A DNA stretch of 53,320 nucleotides from Chitinophaga pinensis (lineage in GTDB: Bacteria; Bacteroidota; Bacteroidia; Bacteroidales; GCA-2748055), in assembly GCA_945863035.1 (NCBI GenBank), contig CAMAZH010000009.1, positions 1 through 53,320 on the forward strand, read 5' to 3'. A program made the position numbers and the translations under genes. A model generated the notes under the pieces. It was given only the letters and a program-made list of their open reading frames with translations, was not told the origin of the DNA and searched no databases. Positions 10,816 to 18,764 of this stretch are shown here, in pieces (the first letter of the stretch is position 1; each line of letters starts with the position of its first letter).

Positions 10816-11961
10816 ATGAAAAGTTTCCTGCTTCTTGGCTCCTTCATAATCAGCAGTTCGATGGTTTTTGCCCAAGCTGATCCCTATTTGCTTAACGATT
10901 TCAAAAAAGTTAACAGCCCGGCTGTATGCGTATCATTTTCCCCCGACGGTCAAAGCCTCATCGCAGGCTATAACGACGGTAACGCCCGAATAATTAATAT
11001 TTCCAATGGGAGTTACGGCGACGCTTTCGGCGGGCATTGGAAGGGTATTAAAGCTGCCGGGATGTCGTCTAACGGCAAATTCATTTTCACGGCCGGTGAC
11101 AACACTCTTAAATGTTGGACCCCCGAAGGCCAACAACTTTGGGTAAACAAGGAAATGACCACCACTATTATGTCTGCAGACCTCGATACTTCAGGAAGAT
11201 ATATCGTTACAGGCGAATTCAATAAAACATTTAAGCTGTTCGATGCTTTAAATGGCAAGAAAAAAGCCGATTTCAGGGGACACACAGATATTGCAATGAC
11301 CGTTTGCTTTAATTACGGGGGAACAAAAATTGCCAGCGCTTCAGGGAACGGGAACATTAGAATCTGGGACAGGGATACTCAACAAGTTTTGGCTGAGCTT
11401 AACGGTCAATCACAAGACATTTATTCATTAGCCTTTAGTTACGACGACCGTTACCTTGCCAGTGGATCAAAAGACAAAACAATCAATATCTACGATCTGA
11501 AAGATAACAGTTTGGTGAAAGTTCTGAAGGGACATACCAATCAGGTTCTGGATGTAGAGTTTTCCAAAGACGGTAATTATCTCCTGAGTGCTTCTTTCGA
11601 CCATTCGATACGCCTGTGGGAGGTCCAAACAGGTAAATGCCTCTATTCGTTTATCGATAATAAAGATGCAATGCTGGACGTGGAATTCAGTCCCGATGGA
11701 AAGACTTTTGCCTCCGCCTCCTACGACCAGTCGATTAAAATCTGGAATTTTTCCCATGAGATAATGGTCGACTATTATTACTCACCCCAGGTTATCGATG
11801 AAATGCAGGACAGGGTATTTCTACCCAAGCAGAAAGGAGAATCCAAAGAAGGTTTTGAGGCTCGCCAGGTTAAAGCATCGGCACTGAAGAAGGAGATTTA
11901 CGATCGCTATTATGAGAAGTATCTTGGCGATTTGAAAAACGGAACCCTCCCAACCCTCTAG
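10816..11961 (+). CDS. Exported WD40-repeat protein
   Basis: The 381-residue protein has a clear signal peptide (residues 1-20, ending SMVFAQA), so its propeller sits in the periplasm or on the surface. About seven WD40 blades follow, with phrases such as FSPDGQSLIAGYNDG, SASGNGNIRIWD, SGSKDKTINIYDL, SASFDHSIRLWE and SASYDQSIKIW. After the propeller, a basic Lys/Glu-rich tail (about residues 325-381) is predicted to be helical. Its partner and function are unknown; propellers usually serve as protein interaction platforms. It is monocistronic, with its own promoter and 289 bp before the next gene. Confidence 0.9.
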   Translation: MKSFLLLGSFIISSSMVFAQADPYLLNDFKKVNSPAVCVSFSPDGQSLIAGYNDGNARIINISNGSYGDAFGGHWKGIKAAGMSSNGKFIFTAGDNTLKCWTPEGQQLWVNKEMTTTIMSADLDTSGRYIVTGEFNKTFKLFDALNGKKKADFRGHTDIAMTVCFNYGGTKIASASGNGNIRIWDRDTQQVLAELNGQSQDIYSLAFSYDDRYLASGSKDKTINIYDLKDNSLVKVLKGHTNQVLDVEFSKDGNYLLSASFDHSIRLWEVQTGKCLYSFIDNKDAMLDVEFSPDGKTFASASYDQSIKIWNFSHEIMVDYYYSPQVIDEMQDRVFLPKQKGESKEGFEARQVKASALKKEIYDRYYEKYLGDLKNGTLPTL

Positions 11962-12064
11962 CGGGGAAGAGAGTCAGATAATTAACTATTGGCAGTTTAA
12001 ACAGAGCGTTATAAAATCTGTTCCTAAACACCCTACCAAAAAGCAACCGGACCTAAAACTTAGG

Positions 12065-12211
12065 TAACTTTGCCGCGTGAAAAATCCTGAATACATATGC
12101 CCCATTCATAAGCCGGGCAATTGCAAGTTCCTCTTCAGGAATTTGAAGAATCGTGATTCTTACTAGTGAGACCGCAATTATACTGGCATGTCCCCTGGCC
12201 AGCGGTTTTTT
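12065..12211 (+). promoter_or_regulatory. Structured 5' leader of tryptophanase, possible attenuator
   Basis: A -7-like TAACTTTG lies at 12065-12072; no convincing -33 box is visible. The following 170 nt untranslated region can form consecutive hairpins: TGCCC/GGGCA (around 12098-12119), TTCCT/AGGAA (12128-12141), AAGAAT/ATTCTT (12146-12161), and a last stem with a T tract. No known riboswitch class is recognised. Short frames exist in the leader but none is rich in Trp. What ligand or translation event would control it cannot be told from the sequence. Confidence 0.4.
12171..12211 (+). terminator. Putative intrinsic terminator within the tnaA leader
   Basis: ACCG (12171-12174) pairs with CGGT (12203-12206), and CTGGC (12183-12187) with GCCAG (12198-12202). 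This gives a 9 bp composite stem interrupted by an 8 nt bulge, followed by six T (12206-12211). It lies 40 nt before the tryptophanase ATG and so would stop transcription before the gene. The bulge makes the call uncertain. Confidence 0.4.
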
Positions 12212-12250
12212 GTAAGTTCTTGTATTTAATCACATTCTCAATTAAAAAAA

Positions 12251-13630
12251 ATGCACCTCCCTTTCTGTGAAAACTATAAAATTAAATCAGTTGAATCACT
12301 TTATAAAAGCACACAATCGCAGCGTCTTCAATGGCTGAAAGATGCCAGATACAACCTTTTCAATCTCCGGAGCGAGCAGGTTTTTATCGATCTGCTTACC
12401 GACTCCGGCACCGGTTCCATGAGTCAGGAACAGTGGGCAGCAATTATGACCGGTGACGAAAGCTATGCCGGTTCAAGATCGTACTATAAACTCAAAGAAA
12501 GCATTGAGGAAATTTTTGGCTTTACCCACTTTCTCCCGACACACCAAGGGCGGGCTGCTGAAAATGTGTTGTTTTCCGCACTTGTGAAACCAGGGGATAT
12601 TGTTCCCGGTAACGCTCATTTCGACACAACCAAGGGCCACATCGAGTTCCGAAAGGCAACAGCAGTTGATTGCACCATTTCCGAAGCTGCCGATACCGCT
12701 TTGAACCATCCCTTTAAAGGCAATGTGGATACAGAAAAACTGGAGGCGGTGCTAAAGTCAGTCTCCCCCGAAAAAATACCTTTGATAATTCTCACAATTA
12801 CTTGCAATACCACAGGCGGGCAGCCGGTTTCAATGGAGAATATCAGGGCGGTGCACCGATTGTCGCGAAAGTATGGCATTCCTCTGTTCTTCGATTCGGC
12901 AAGGTTTGCTGAGAATGCCTGGTTTATCAAAGAAAGAGAAGATGGCTATTTTGATAAAACCATACCGGAAATTGTCAGGGAAATGTTTTCCTTTTCAGAC
13001 GGAATGACAATGAGCAGCAAGAAAGACGGGATTGTGAACATTGGAGGGTTCATTGGTTTCAGGGATCAGGAATTGTTCAGGAAAGCCAGCACTTTTAACA
13101 TCATGTTTGAAGGCTACATTACCTACGGGGGAATGGCAGGTCGCGACATGGCCGCACTGGCGCAGGGTTTGAGAGAGGTTATCGATCCCGACTATCTTGA
13201 GACCCGAATTCGTCAGGTTGAGTTCCTGGGTAACAGCCTGAAAGCTGCCGGAATTCCCGTTCAGCAACCTATCGGCGGACACGCCGTATTTATCGACGCC
13301 TTGAAGTTCCTCCCTTTTGTAAAAAGAGAGGAATTTGTAGCTCAGACCCTTGCCCTTGAATTATACCTCGAAGGGGGCGTTCGAGGGGTAGAGATCGGAA
13401 CCCTGATGGCCGACCGCGATCCCATCTCCCGCGAAAACAGGTTCCCTAATACCGAAATGGTAAGACTTGCCATTCCGCGGAGAGTGTATACCAACAGTCA
13501 TATGGAATATGTGGCAGCAACCGTTCGGAATGTCTTTGAACGTAGGGAAAGTATAAAAAGTGGGTACAGGATTACCTGGGAGGCCGAAATATTGAGGCAC
13601 TTCACAATTGAGCTTGAGAAAGCCCAATAA
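12251..13630 (+). CDS. tnaA: Tryptophanase
   Basis: This PLP-dependent enzyme cleaves tryptophan to indole, pyruvate and ammonia. The 459-residue length suits the tryptophanase/tyrosine phenol-lyase family. The PLP lysine is Lys258 in MSSKKDG, preceded by the FFDSARFAENA segment. Three positions favour tryptophanase over tyrosine phenol-lyase: Asp125 in FDTTKGH (Thr in the lyase), VEIG near residue 380 where the lyase has the phenol-binding Arg, and His450 in LRHFT. It is monocistronic, without an adjacent tnaB permease. Its long structured leader suggests control after transcription initiation. Confidence 0.92.
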   Translation: MHLPFCENYKIKSVESLYKSTQSQRLQWLKDARYNLFNLRSEQVFIDLLTDSGTGSMSQEQWAAIMTGDESYAGSRSYYKLKESIEEIFGFTHFLPTHQGRAAENVLFSALVKPGDIVPGNAHFDTTKGHIEFRKATAVDCTISEAADTALNHPFKGNVDTEKLEAVLKSVSPEKIPLIILTITCNTTGGQPVSMENIRAVHRLSRKYGIPLFFDSARFAENAWFIKEREDGYFDKTIPEIVREMFSFSDGMTMSSKKDGIVNIGGFIGFRDQELFRKASTFNIMFEGYITYGGMAGRDMAALAQGLREVIDPDYLETRIRQVEFLGNSLKAAGIPVQQPIGGHAVFIDALKFLPFVKREEFVAQTLALELYLEGGVRGVEIGTLMADRDPISRENRFPNTEMVRLAIPRRVYTNSHMEYVAATVRNVFERRESIKSGYRITWEAEILRHFTIELEKAQ

Positions 13631-13746
13631 AGGTATAGCACATATAGCCCGATATATCATGAGCAACTTTTGAAACACGAAACCGAACCCGGAGAAGGCA
13701 ATGATTTTTATTCAGATCTATGTACATTTACATAAATATTTCTCGT

Positions 13747-14262
13747 ATGAAAAACACAATTGCAACACTTATTTTGACTGTGCTCCTTTTCAATGCCATC
13801 CTCCCTATGACCAATTCTTCTGCTCAGGAGGTTGATTTGAAACCCATGCAGACCAAGAAAGAGCAGAAAGCAGAACAGCAGCGACTTGCTTTCTCGAAAA
13901 TTGACAGTCTTATCAACAGCCGCCAGTTCGTATTCCAGGCAGCTTTCGATCAGGGTTCGGATATGGTTTTTGTAATTTTGGACTCTACCTACGCAGAGAT
14001 ACAAAACGGGAACCGTAATAATCTGGAAGGTCGAGTTACGCAGTGTGACATAAATAAGAACGAGAAAAACAATTCCTTTTCGGTAATTCTCAAAATGCGT
14101 GGAGTAATGACCTCTGCCGATGTCTTTCTCTTTATCGGACCATGGGGGAATGGCAGAGCCACAATCAAGGCTGATTTCCCGGGAGACTTCGCTTTTGATG
14201 GGGATATCGTTTCTTTTGAGGATTCAAGGATAACTGAGGGGAAATCACATTTCATTTATTAA
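13747..14262 (+). CDS. DUF4251 domain-containing exported protein
   Basis: The 171-residue protein starts at the ATG 13747 (MKNTIATL) with a signal peptide to about residue 28 (NSSAQE). The remainder fits DUF4251, a Bacteroidota family: a helix with LINSRQFVFQA, then GWG-like turns such as FIGPWGNGRATIKADFPG and a FAFDGDIVSFED strand. The family is periplasmic or lipid-anchored and has no known function. A longer frame from TTG-type codons at 13720 is rejected because the signal peptide begins at the ATG. It stands alone between tryptophanase and the histidine-kinase remnant. Confidence 0.8.
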   Translation: MKNTIATLILTVLLFNAILPMTNSSAQEVDLKPMQTKKEQKAEQQRLAFSKIDSLINSRQFVFQAAFDQGSDMVFVILDSTYAEIQNGNRNNLEGRVTQCDINKNEKNNSFSVILKMRGVMTSADVFLFIGPWGNGRATIKADFPGDFAFDGDIVSFEDSRITEGKSHFIY

Positions 14263-14452
14263 CCAAAAACAATTCCTTCAAATTTTATCCATTGTTTTGC
14301 TTTTATCAAAAATTGTCTTTTGAGATACCCATGGTAATATTTCTCCCTGCAGGTAAGTTTTAACATTAAGGAGGCATATTTTAACTCATTCTTATATTCT
14401 ATTAAGGGAATAAGAATAATCAAATTAAGGTATTCGAAGTTGTTTAAATTCC

Positions 14453-14632
14453 ATGGAACTTTTTAAGCTTAGTGCAAATACTACCCGTGATGGAACCGCT
14501 AATGAAAAGAGAACCGGTATTGGCCTCCTGCTTTGCAAGGACCTTGTGGAAAAACATGGAGGGAAAATATGGGCCGAAGGTCCGGACGAAAAAGGGAGCA
14601 GCTTTATTTTTTCAATACCAATTGGGCAATAG
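14453..14632 (+). pseudogene. Histidine-kinase C-terminal fragment (HATPase domain remnant)
   Basis: A frame from ATG 14453 to TAG 14630-14632 encodes 59 residues. They match the end of a sensor-kinase ATPase domain: the G2-box-like RTGIGLLLCKDLVEKHGGKIWAE, then a KGSSFIFSIP ending. Everything upstream of this (N, G1 boxes, dimerisation and sensor domains) is missing, and the frame is closed by a TAA at 14426. The surrounding 14263-14732 holds no other gene. It is best read as the decayed 3' end of a histidine kinase; a functional 59-residue protein is unlikely. Confidence 0.7.
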
Positions 14633-14682
14633 TAGGTTTTCAAACAATTTTAACTCCCATTTTGTTTAATCCTTTTCATTCC

Positions 14683-14713
14683 TTTGATGGAAGAATTAAA
14701 ATCCTCACTTTTG
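14683..14713 (+). promoter_or_regulatory. Promoter for the MATE transporter
   Basis: TTTG at 14683-14686, a 19 bp spacer and CACTTTTG at 14706-14713 match the Bacteroidota pattern with one mismatch in the -7 box. The start would be about 13 nt before the ATG at 14733. Confidence 0.45.
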
Positions 14714-14732
14714 CATTTCTTTAAAAATACCA

Positions 14733-16091
14733 ATGAAGGATCTTACGGTTGGTCGGGAGGGAAAACTCATCTTTTTATTTGCTTTACCAATGCTGCTTGG
14801 CCATCTTTTCCAGCAGTTTTACAGTATGGTGGATAGTGCCATTGTGGGAAAATTTCTTGGTAAAGAGGCACTTGCAGCGGTTGGAGCATCCTTCCCCATC
14901 ATATTCACAATGATTGCTTTAATGATCGGGATTGCTTCAGGGGGAATGGTTGTGATTTCTCAATATTTCGGGGCGAAAGATATGGTTAAGGTAAAAAAAG
15001 CAACCGAGACCATCTATATTTTCATGTTCGTCTCCTCAATTGTACTTACTGTTGTGGGCTTGCTATTGGTCGACCCAATCTTCAGAATCACAAAGCTTCC
15101 GGTGGAGCTGCTGCCCATGGCAAAAACATACATCAACATTTACATTGCAGGTATTGTTTTGTTTTTCGGATATAATGGAACAGCGGCTATCCTCCGGGGT
15201 ATGGGGGATTCCAAAACCCCCTTGTATTTTCTGATTTTCTCTACCATCAGTAACATTGTCCTCGACCTGCTTTTCGTACTTGTCTTTAAGTGGGGAATCG
15301 CCGGGGCTGCATTTGCCACAATCATTTCACAGGGGGGAGCACTTGTTACCTCAATGATTTACCTGCATCGAACTCACGAAATTATTAACTTCAATTTCAG
15401 AAAATGGTCTTTCGATTGGGAGATTTTTCGGGCATGCTTCCGGATCGGTCTGCCTACCGGCCTTCAGCAAACCTTTGTTGCACTAGGCATGATGGCGCTT
15501 TTCAGTATCGTTAACACATTCGGCACCAATGTTGTGGCCGCATTCTCTGCCGCAGGCCGAATCGATTCGGTTGCTACGGTTCCTGCCATGGTTTTTGCGC
15601 AGGCACTATCCTCTTTCGTGGGCCAAAATATCGGTGCGGGTAAAGTAGACCGGGTACGAAGGGGCTTAATAATGACAATGCTGATGTCCTGGGCCGCATC
15701 TATACTGATCAGTGTTGTTCTTATCGGTTTCCGATCGCATATCATGAATATCTTTACCGATAAAAACGAAACCGAAGTTATTCGTATCGGAGGAGAATAC
15801 CTTACCATCGTAACCTCCTTCTATCTCGTATTTGCCACCATGTTCACTCTGGGTGGAGTTATGCGCGGAGCCGGCGATACCTTGATTCCCATGTTTATTA
15901 CGCTTTTCGCACTCTGGCTGATACGTATTCCCTTAGCCTACTACCTCTCAGGGCATATCGGGGAAAGGGGGATCTGGTGGGCCGTGCCGATTGGCTGGAC
16001 TGCCGGCATGATCTTGTCATTTTTGTATTACCGCACAGGAAGATGGAAACGAAAGGCCGTGGTGCAGCCTGTTTTGGAGGATGAGATTTGA
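14733..16091 (+). CDS. MATE family efflux transporter
   Basis: The 452-residue inner-membrane protein has the twelve-helix, two-lobe MATE layout. The N-lobe begins LFALPMLLGHLFQQFYSMVDSAIVGKFLGKEALAAVGASFP, and the C-lobe repeats it with FRIGLPTGLQQTFVALG and AMVFAQALSSFVGQNIGAGK. Such proteins expel cationic drugs or metabolites in exchange for Na+ or H+. The substrate cannot be predicted. It is transcribed alone from the promoter just upstream; yicC follows about 90 nt later. Confidence 0.95.
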   Translation: MKDLTVGREGKLIFLFALPMLLGHLFQQFYSMVDSAIVGKFLGKEALAAVGASFPIIFTMIALMIGIASGGMVVISQYFGAKDMVKVKKATETIYIFMFVSSIVLTVVGLLLVDPIFRITKLPVELLPMAKTYINIYIAGIVLFFGYNGTAAILRGMGDSKTPLYFLIFSTISNIVLDLLFVLVFKWGIAGAAFATIISQGGALVTSMIYLHRTHEIINFNFRKWSFDWEIFRACFRIGLPTGLQQTFVALGMMALFSIVNTFGTNVVAAFSAAGRIDSVATVPAMVFAQALSSFVGQNIGAGKVDRVRRGLIMTMLMSWAASILISVVLIGFRSHIMNIFTDKNETEVIRIGGEYLTIVTSFYLVFATMFTLGGVMRGAGDTLIPMFITLFALWLIRIPLAYYLSGHIGERGIWWAVPIGWTAGMILSFLYYRTGRWKRKAVVQPVLEDEI

Positions 16092-16179
16092 TCTTTGAGA
16101 ATACATCGAACCAAAATTGTTACCTGGTTTCCCCGGGAAGTATTACCTTTACTCCAAATTCATAAATCCCTCCCTCAAC

Positions 16180-17052
16180 ATGATCAAATCCATGACCGGC
16201 TATGGTAAAGCAGAAATAATCCTCCAGGACAAAAAAGTTAGCGTTGAAATTAAAAGCCTAAACTCCAAAAACAACGACACCAACATTAAACTGCCCTATG
16301 CCTACCGGGGAAAAGAACTTGAGATCCGGCAAATAATCAATGAGAAGCTTCAAAGAGGGAAAATCGATGTGAATATTTTCTACGAGCTTAACGCAGGTAT
16401 TACCCCGGCTTCCATAAACAAGGAGCTGGTAAAATCGTACTTTCTGCAACTGAAACAAATCAATGAGGAACTTGGAGTCAACTCGCACGAAAACCTTATG
16501 GATATTGTAATGCGATTGCCCGACACGATCAAGGTTGAGAAAAACGAATTCGAAGAATCGGAATGGCTCAAAATCAAAGACATTCTTACGTTGGCTATAG
16601 TTCAGGTCGACTCGTTTCGAATGCAGGAAGGCAAAGCCCTCGAGAAAGACATGCTTGCAAACGTCGAAACAATTCTGAAAGGACTATCTGAAATCGACAA
16701 GTTTGAAAATGTTCGTATTGCAAAAATCCGCGAAAAACTCAATGTCCAGCTCCAGGAACTCAAAATTAAGGATCTCGACAAAAACCGCTTTGAACAGGAA
16801 TTGATTTATTACCTTGAGAAGATGGACGTTTCAGAGGAAAAAGTGCGACTTACCAATCACTGCAACTATTTTCACGAGACGATTCGTAATGAAGAGAATG
16901 CCGGTAAGAAGCTGGGCTTTATCCTTCAGGAGATGGGCCGCGAAATAAATACACTGGGATCGAAAGCCAGTGATTCGGAAATGCAAAAAATTGTTGTCGG
17001 CATGAAGGATGACCTTGAAAAAATCAAAGAACAAATTCTGAATATACTCTAA
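16180..17052 (+). CDS. yicC: YicC/YloC family endoribonuclease
   Basis: The 290-residue protein begins with the family signature MIKSMTGYGKAE, which fixes the ATG at 16180 and excludes the upstream TTG-initiated extension. The C-terminal DUF1732 part holds RLTNHCNYFHETI and GKKLGFILQEMGREINTLGSKA. Characterised YicC proteins are endoribonucleases involved in RNA turnover. gmk begins 2 bp after its stop and nadD 5 bp after gmk, a conserved arrangement in this phylum. Confidence 0.94.
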   Translation: MIKSMTGYGKAEIILQDKKVSVEIKSLNSKNNDTNIKLPYAYRGKELEIRQIINEKLQRGKIDVNIFYELNAGITPASINKELVKSYFLQLKQINEELGVNSHENLMDIVMRLPDTIKVEKNEFEESEWLKIKDILTLAIVQVDSFRMQEGKALEKDMLANVETILKGLSEIDKFENVRIAKIREKLNVQLQELKIKDLDKNRFEQELIYYLEKMDVSEEKVRLTNHCNYFHETIRNEENAGKKLGFILQEMGREINTLGSKASDSEMQKIVVGMKDDLEKIKEQILNIL

Positions 17053-17054
17053 GC

Positions 17055-17618
17055 ATGAAGGGAAAACTGCTCATATTCTCAGCTCCCTCAGGCTCGGGTA
17101 AGACAACAATAGTAAAGCATCTTCTCAGTCTGAATCCAAGCCTCGGATTTTCAATCTCTGCAACCAGTCGTCCAAAACGCGACAATGAAGTTGACGGGAA
17201 AGATTACTATTTTATGAGCCCCGAACAATTCCGTCAGAAAATCGAATTGCAGGAATTCGTTGAGTGGGAAGAAGTTTACAAGGGTCAGTATTACGGCACC
17301 TTGAAAAAAGAGGTCGACAGAATCCGAAACACAGGAAACCATGTTGTTTTTGATGTGGATGTGGTTGGCGGTCTGAACATCAAAAAGCAGTATGGCGATG
17401 ATGCGCTTGCTGTATTCGTTCAGGCTCCCTCGATCCAGGTTCTGGAAAAGCGTCTCAGGGAAAGGTCAACCGAAGACGATGCCTCGCTTCAAAAACGGCT
17501 TGGCAAGGCTATTGAGGAAATGGAATACGCCTCCAGTTTCGACCTTATCCTTGTAAACGACAAACTCGATGATGCTTTGAAGAAGGCGCAAACCATCGTC
17601 AGCAATTTTTTAACCTGA
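17055..17618 (+). CDS. gmk: Guanylate kinase
   Basis: It phosphorylates GMP to GDP with ATP. The 187-residue length is standard. The P-loop SAPSGSGKTT lies at residues 9-18, followed by SATSRPKRDNEVDGKDYYF, the GMP-binding region, and VVFDVDVVGGLNIK. It lies in the middle of a tight yicC-gmk-nadD operon, separated by only 2 and 5 bp. Confidence 0.97.
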   Translation: MKGKLLIFSAPSGSGKTTIVKHLLSLNPSLGFSISATSRPKRDNEVDGKDYYFMSPEQFRQKIELQEFVEWEEVYKGQYYGTLKKEVDRIRNTGNHVVFDVDVVGGLNIKKQYGDDALAVFVQAPSIQVLEKRLRERSTEDDASLQKRLGKAIEEMEYASSFDLILVNDKLDDALKKAQTIVSNFLT

Positions 17619-17623
17619 AAAAT

Positions 17624-18199
17624 ATGCAAACCGGTCTTTTCTTCGGATCCTTCAATCCAATTCATATCGGACACCTTGCCCTGGCCGAGTATATGATCGA
17701 ATTCACCGGTCTGGAGCAGGTTTGGTTCGTGGTAAGTCCTCATAATCCCCTGAAATCGAAAGACAGCCTGCTTGCCGATCACCACCGCCTGGAGATGGTG
17801 CACCTGGCAATCGACCATGACAAAAGATTCAGGGTTTCCGACATCGAATTCAGAATGCCACAACCCAGCTATACCATCGATACGCTGAGCTATCTCGAGG
17901 AAAAATCCCCCGGAAACAAATATTCCCTTATCATAGGCGCGGATAACCTGGCCAGTTTTGGCAAGTGGAAAAATGCCGACCAGATAATCCGGAAATATCA
18001 CCGATATGTTTACCCAAGGTTTGGAACCGCTGCGGAGAATTTCCAATCCCATGAAAATATGACCCTGGTGAATGCCCCGAAAATCGAGGTGTCGTCAAGT
18101 TTTATAAGGGAAGCTATCAGGGAAGGTAAAAGCGTAAGGTATTTTTTGCCTGAAAAGGTCTATCAGTATATCGATCAAATGAATTTTTACAAAAAGTAA
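17624..18199 (+). CDS. nadD: Nicotinate-nucleotide adenylyltransferase
   Basis: It joins nicotinate mononucleotide and ATP to form deamido-NAD in NAD synthesis. The 191-residue protein shows the nucleotidyltransferase motif GSFNPIHIGH (His14 and His17) and the C-terminal VSSSFIREAI version of the ISSTxIR motif. SPHNPLK near residue 45 is the expected nucleotide-binding region. It is the last gene of the yicC-gmk-nadD operon. Confidence 0.97.
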   Translation: MQTGLFFGSFNPIHIGHLALAEYMIEFTGLEQVWFVVSPHNPLKSKDSLLADHHRLEMVHLAIDHDKRFRVSDIEFRMPQPSYTIDTLSYLEEKSPGNKYSLIIGADNLASFGKWKNADQIIRKYHRYVYPRFGTAAENFQSHENMTLVNAPKIEVSSSFIREAIREGKSVRYFLPEKVYQYIDQMNFYKK

Positions 18200-18305
18200 C
18201 ACAATCCTTTCGCTAATTATGAACCTTGAAAGCCCCCAATTACGCTTCCCGGCATAGTTTAACGAATAGAGAAACATTACAGGGAATAGCATTACCCCAA
18301 CCAAA

Positions 18306-18764
18306 ATGGAAAAGATCAACCACCTGAATATTCGAGTTTACGGGATAATCACAAACCATAAAAACGAGATTTTGCTCAGTGACGAATATGTTCTCGACCG
18401 CTATATGACTAAGTTTCCCGGGGGAGGACTAATTCCGGGGGAGGGAATCGAGGACTGCATCAAGCGGGAGGCCATCGAGGAGTTCAATCAGGAGGTAGAG
18501 ATTATTTCCCACTTTTACACCACCGGTTTTTTTCAAAAAGCCCTGTTCTATGAAGACCACCAGCTGATAAGCATCTATTACAGGATTCGGTTTACAAGAC
18601 CACCTGTATTCAGGATATCCACCAAAGCCTTTGATTTCGAGGGAAAAATTAACGGAAGCCAGTCGTTTCGATGGGTCGGAATCGAAAAGCTTACGGCCGG
18701 GGAACTAACCTTTCCGATCGACCGCTACGTGCTTCAAATGCTTCAGAACAACAGCAGCCTGTGA
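18306..18764 (+). CDS. Nudix hydrolase
   Basis: The 152-residue protein has a full Nudix box at about residues 40-62 (GGLIPGEGIEDC then IKREAIEEF), the metal-binding helix that hydrolyses nucleoside diphosphate-linked substrates. The substrate is not predictable. The TGA ends at 18764 and the converging glycosyltransferase stops at 18765, so the two genes meet with no space for a terminator. Confidence 0.9.
   Translation: MEKINHLNIRVYGIITNHKNEILLSDEYVLDRYMTKFPGGGLIPGEGIEDCIKREAIEEFNQEVEIISHFYTTGFFQKALFYEDHQLISIYYRIRFTRPPVFRISTKAFDFEGKINGSQSFRWVGIEKLTAGELTFPIDRYVLQMLQNNSSL

Noticed and set aside
12077-12166. 29-codon GTG leader peptide in front of tnaA
   Set aside because: The GTG coincides with the predicted transcription start and the peptide contains no Trp, so a TnaC-like role is not supported.
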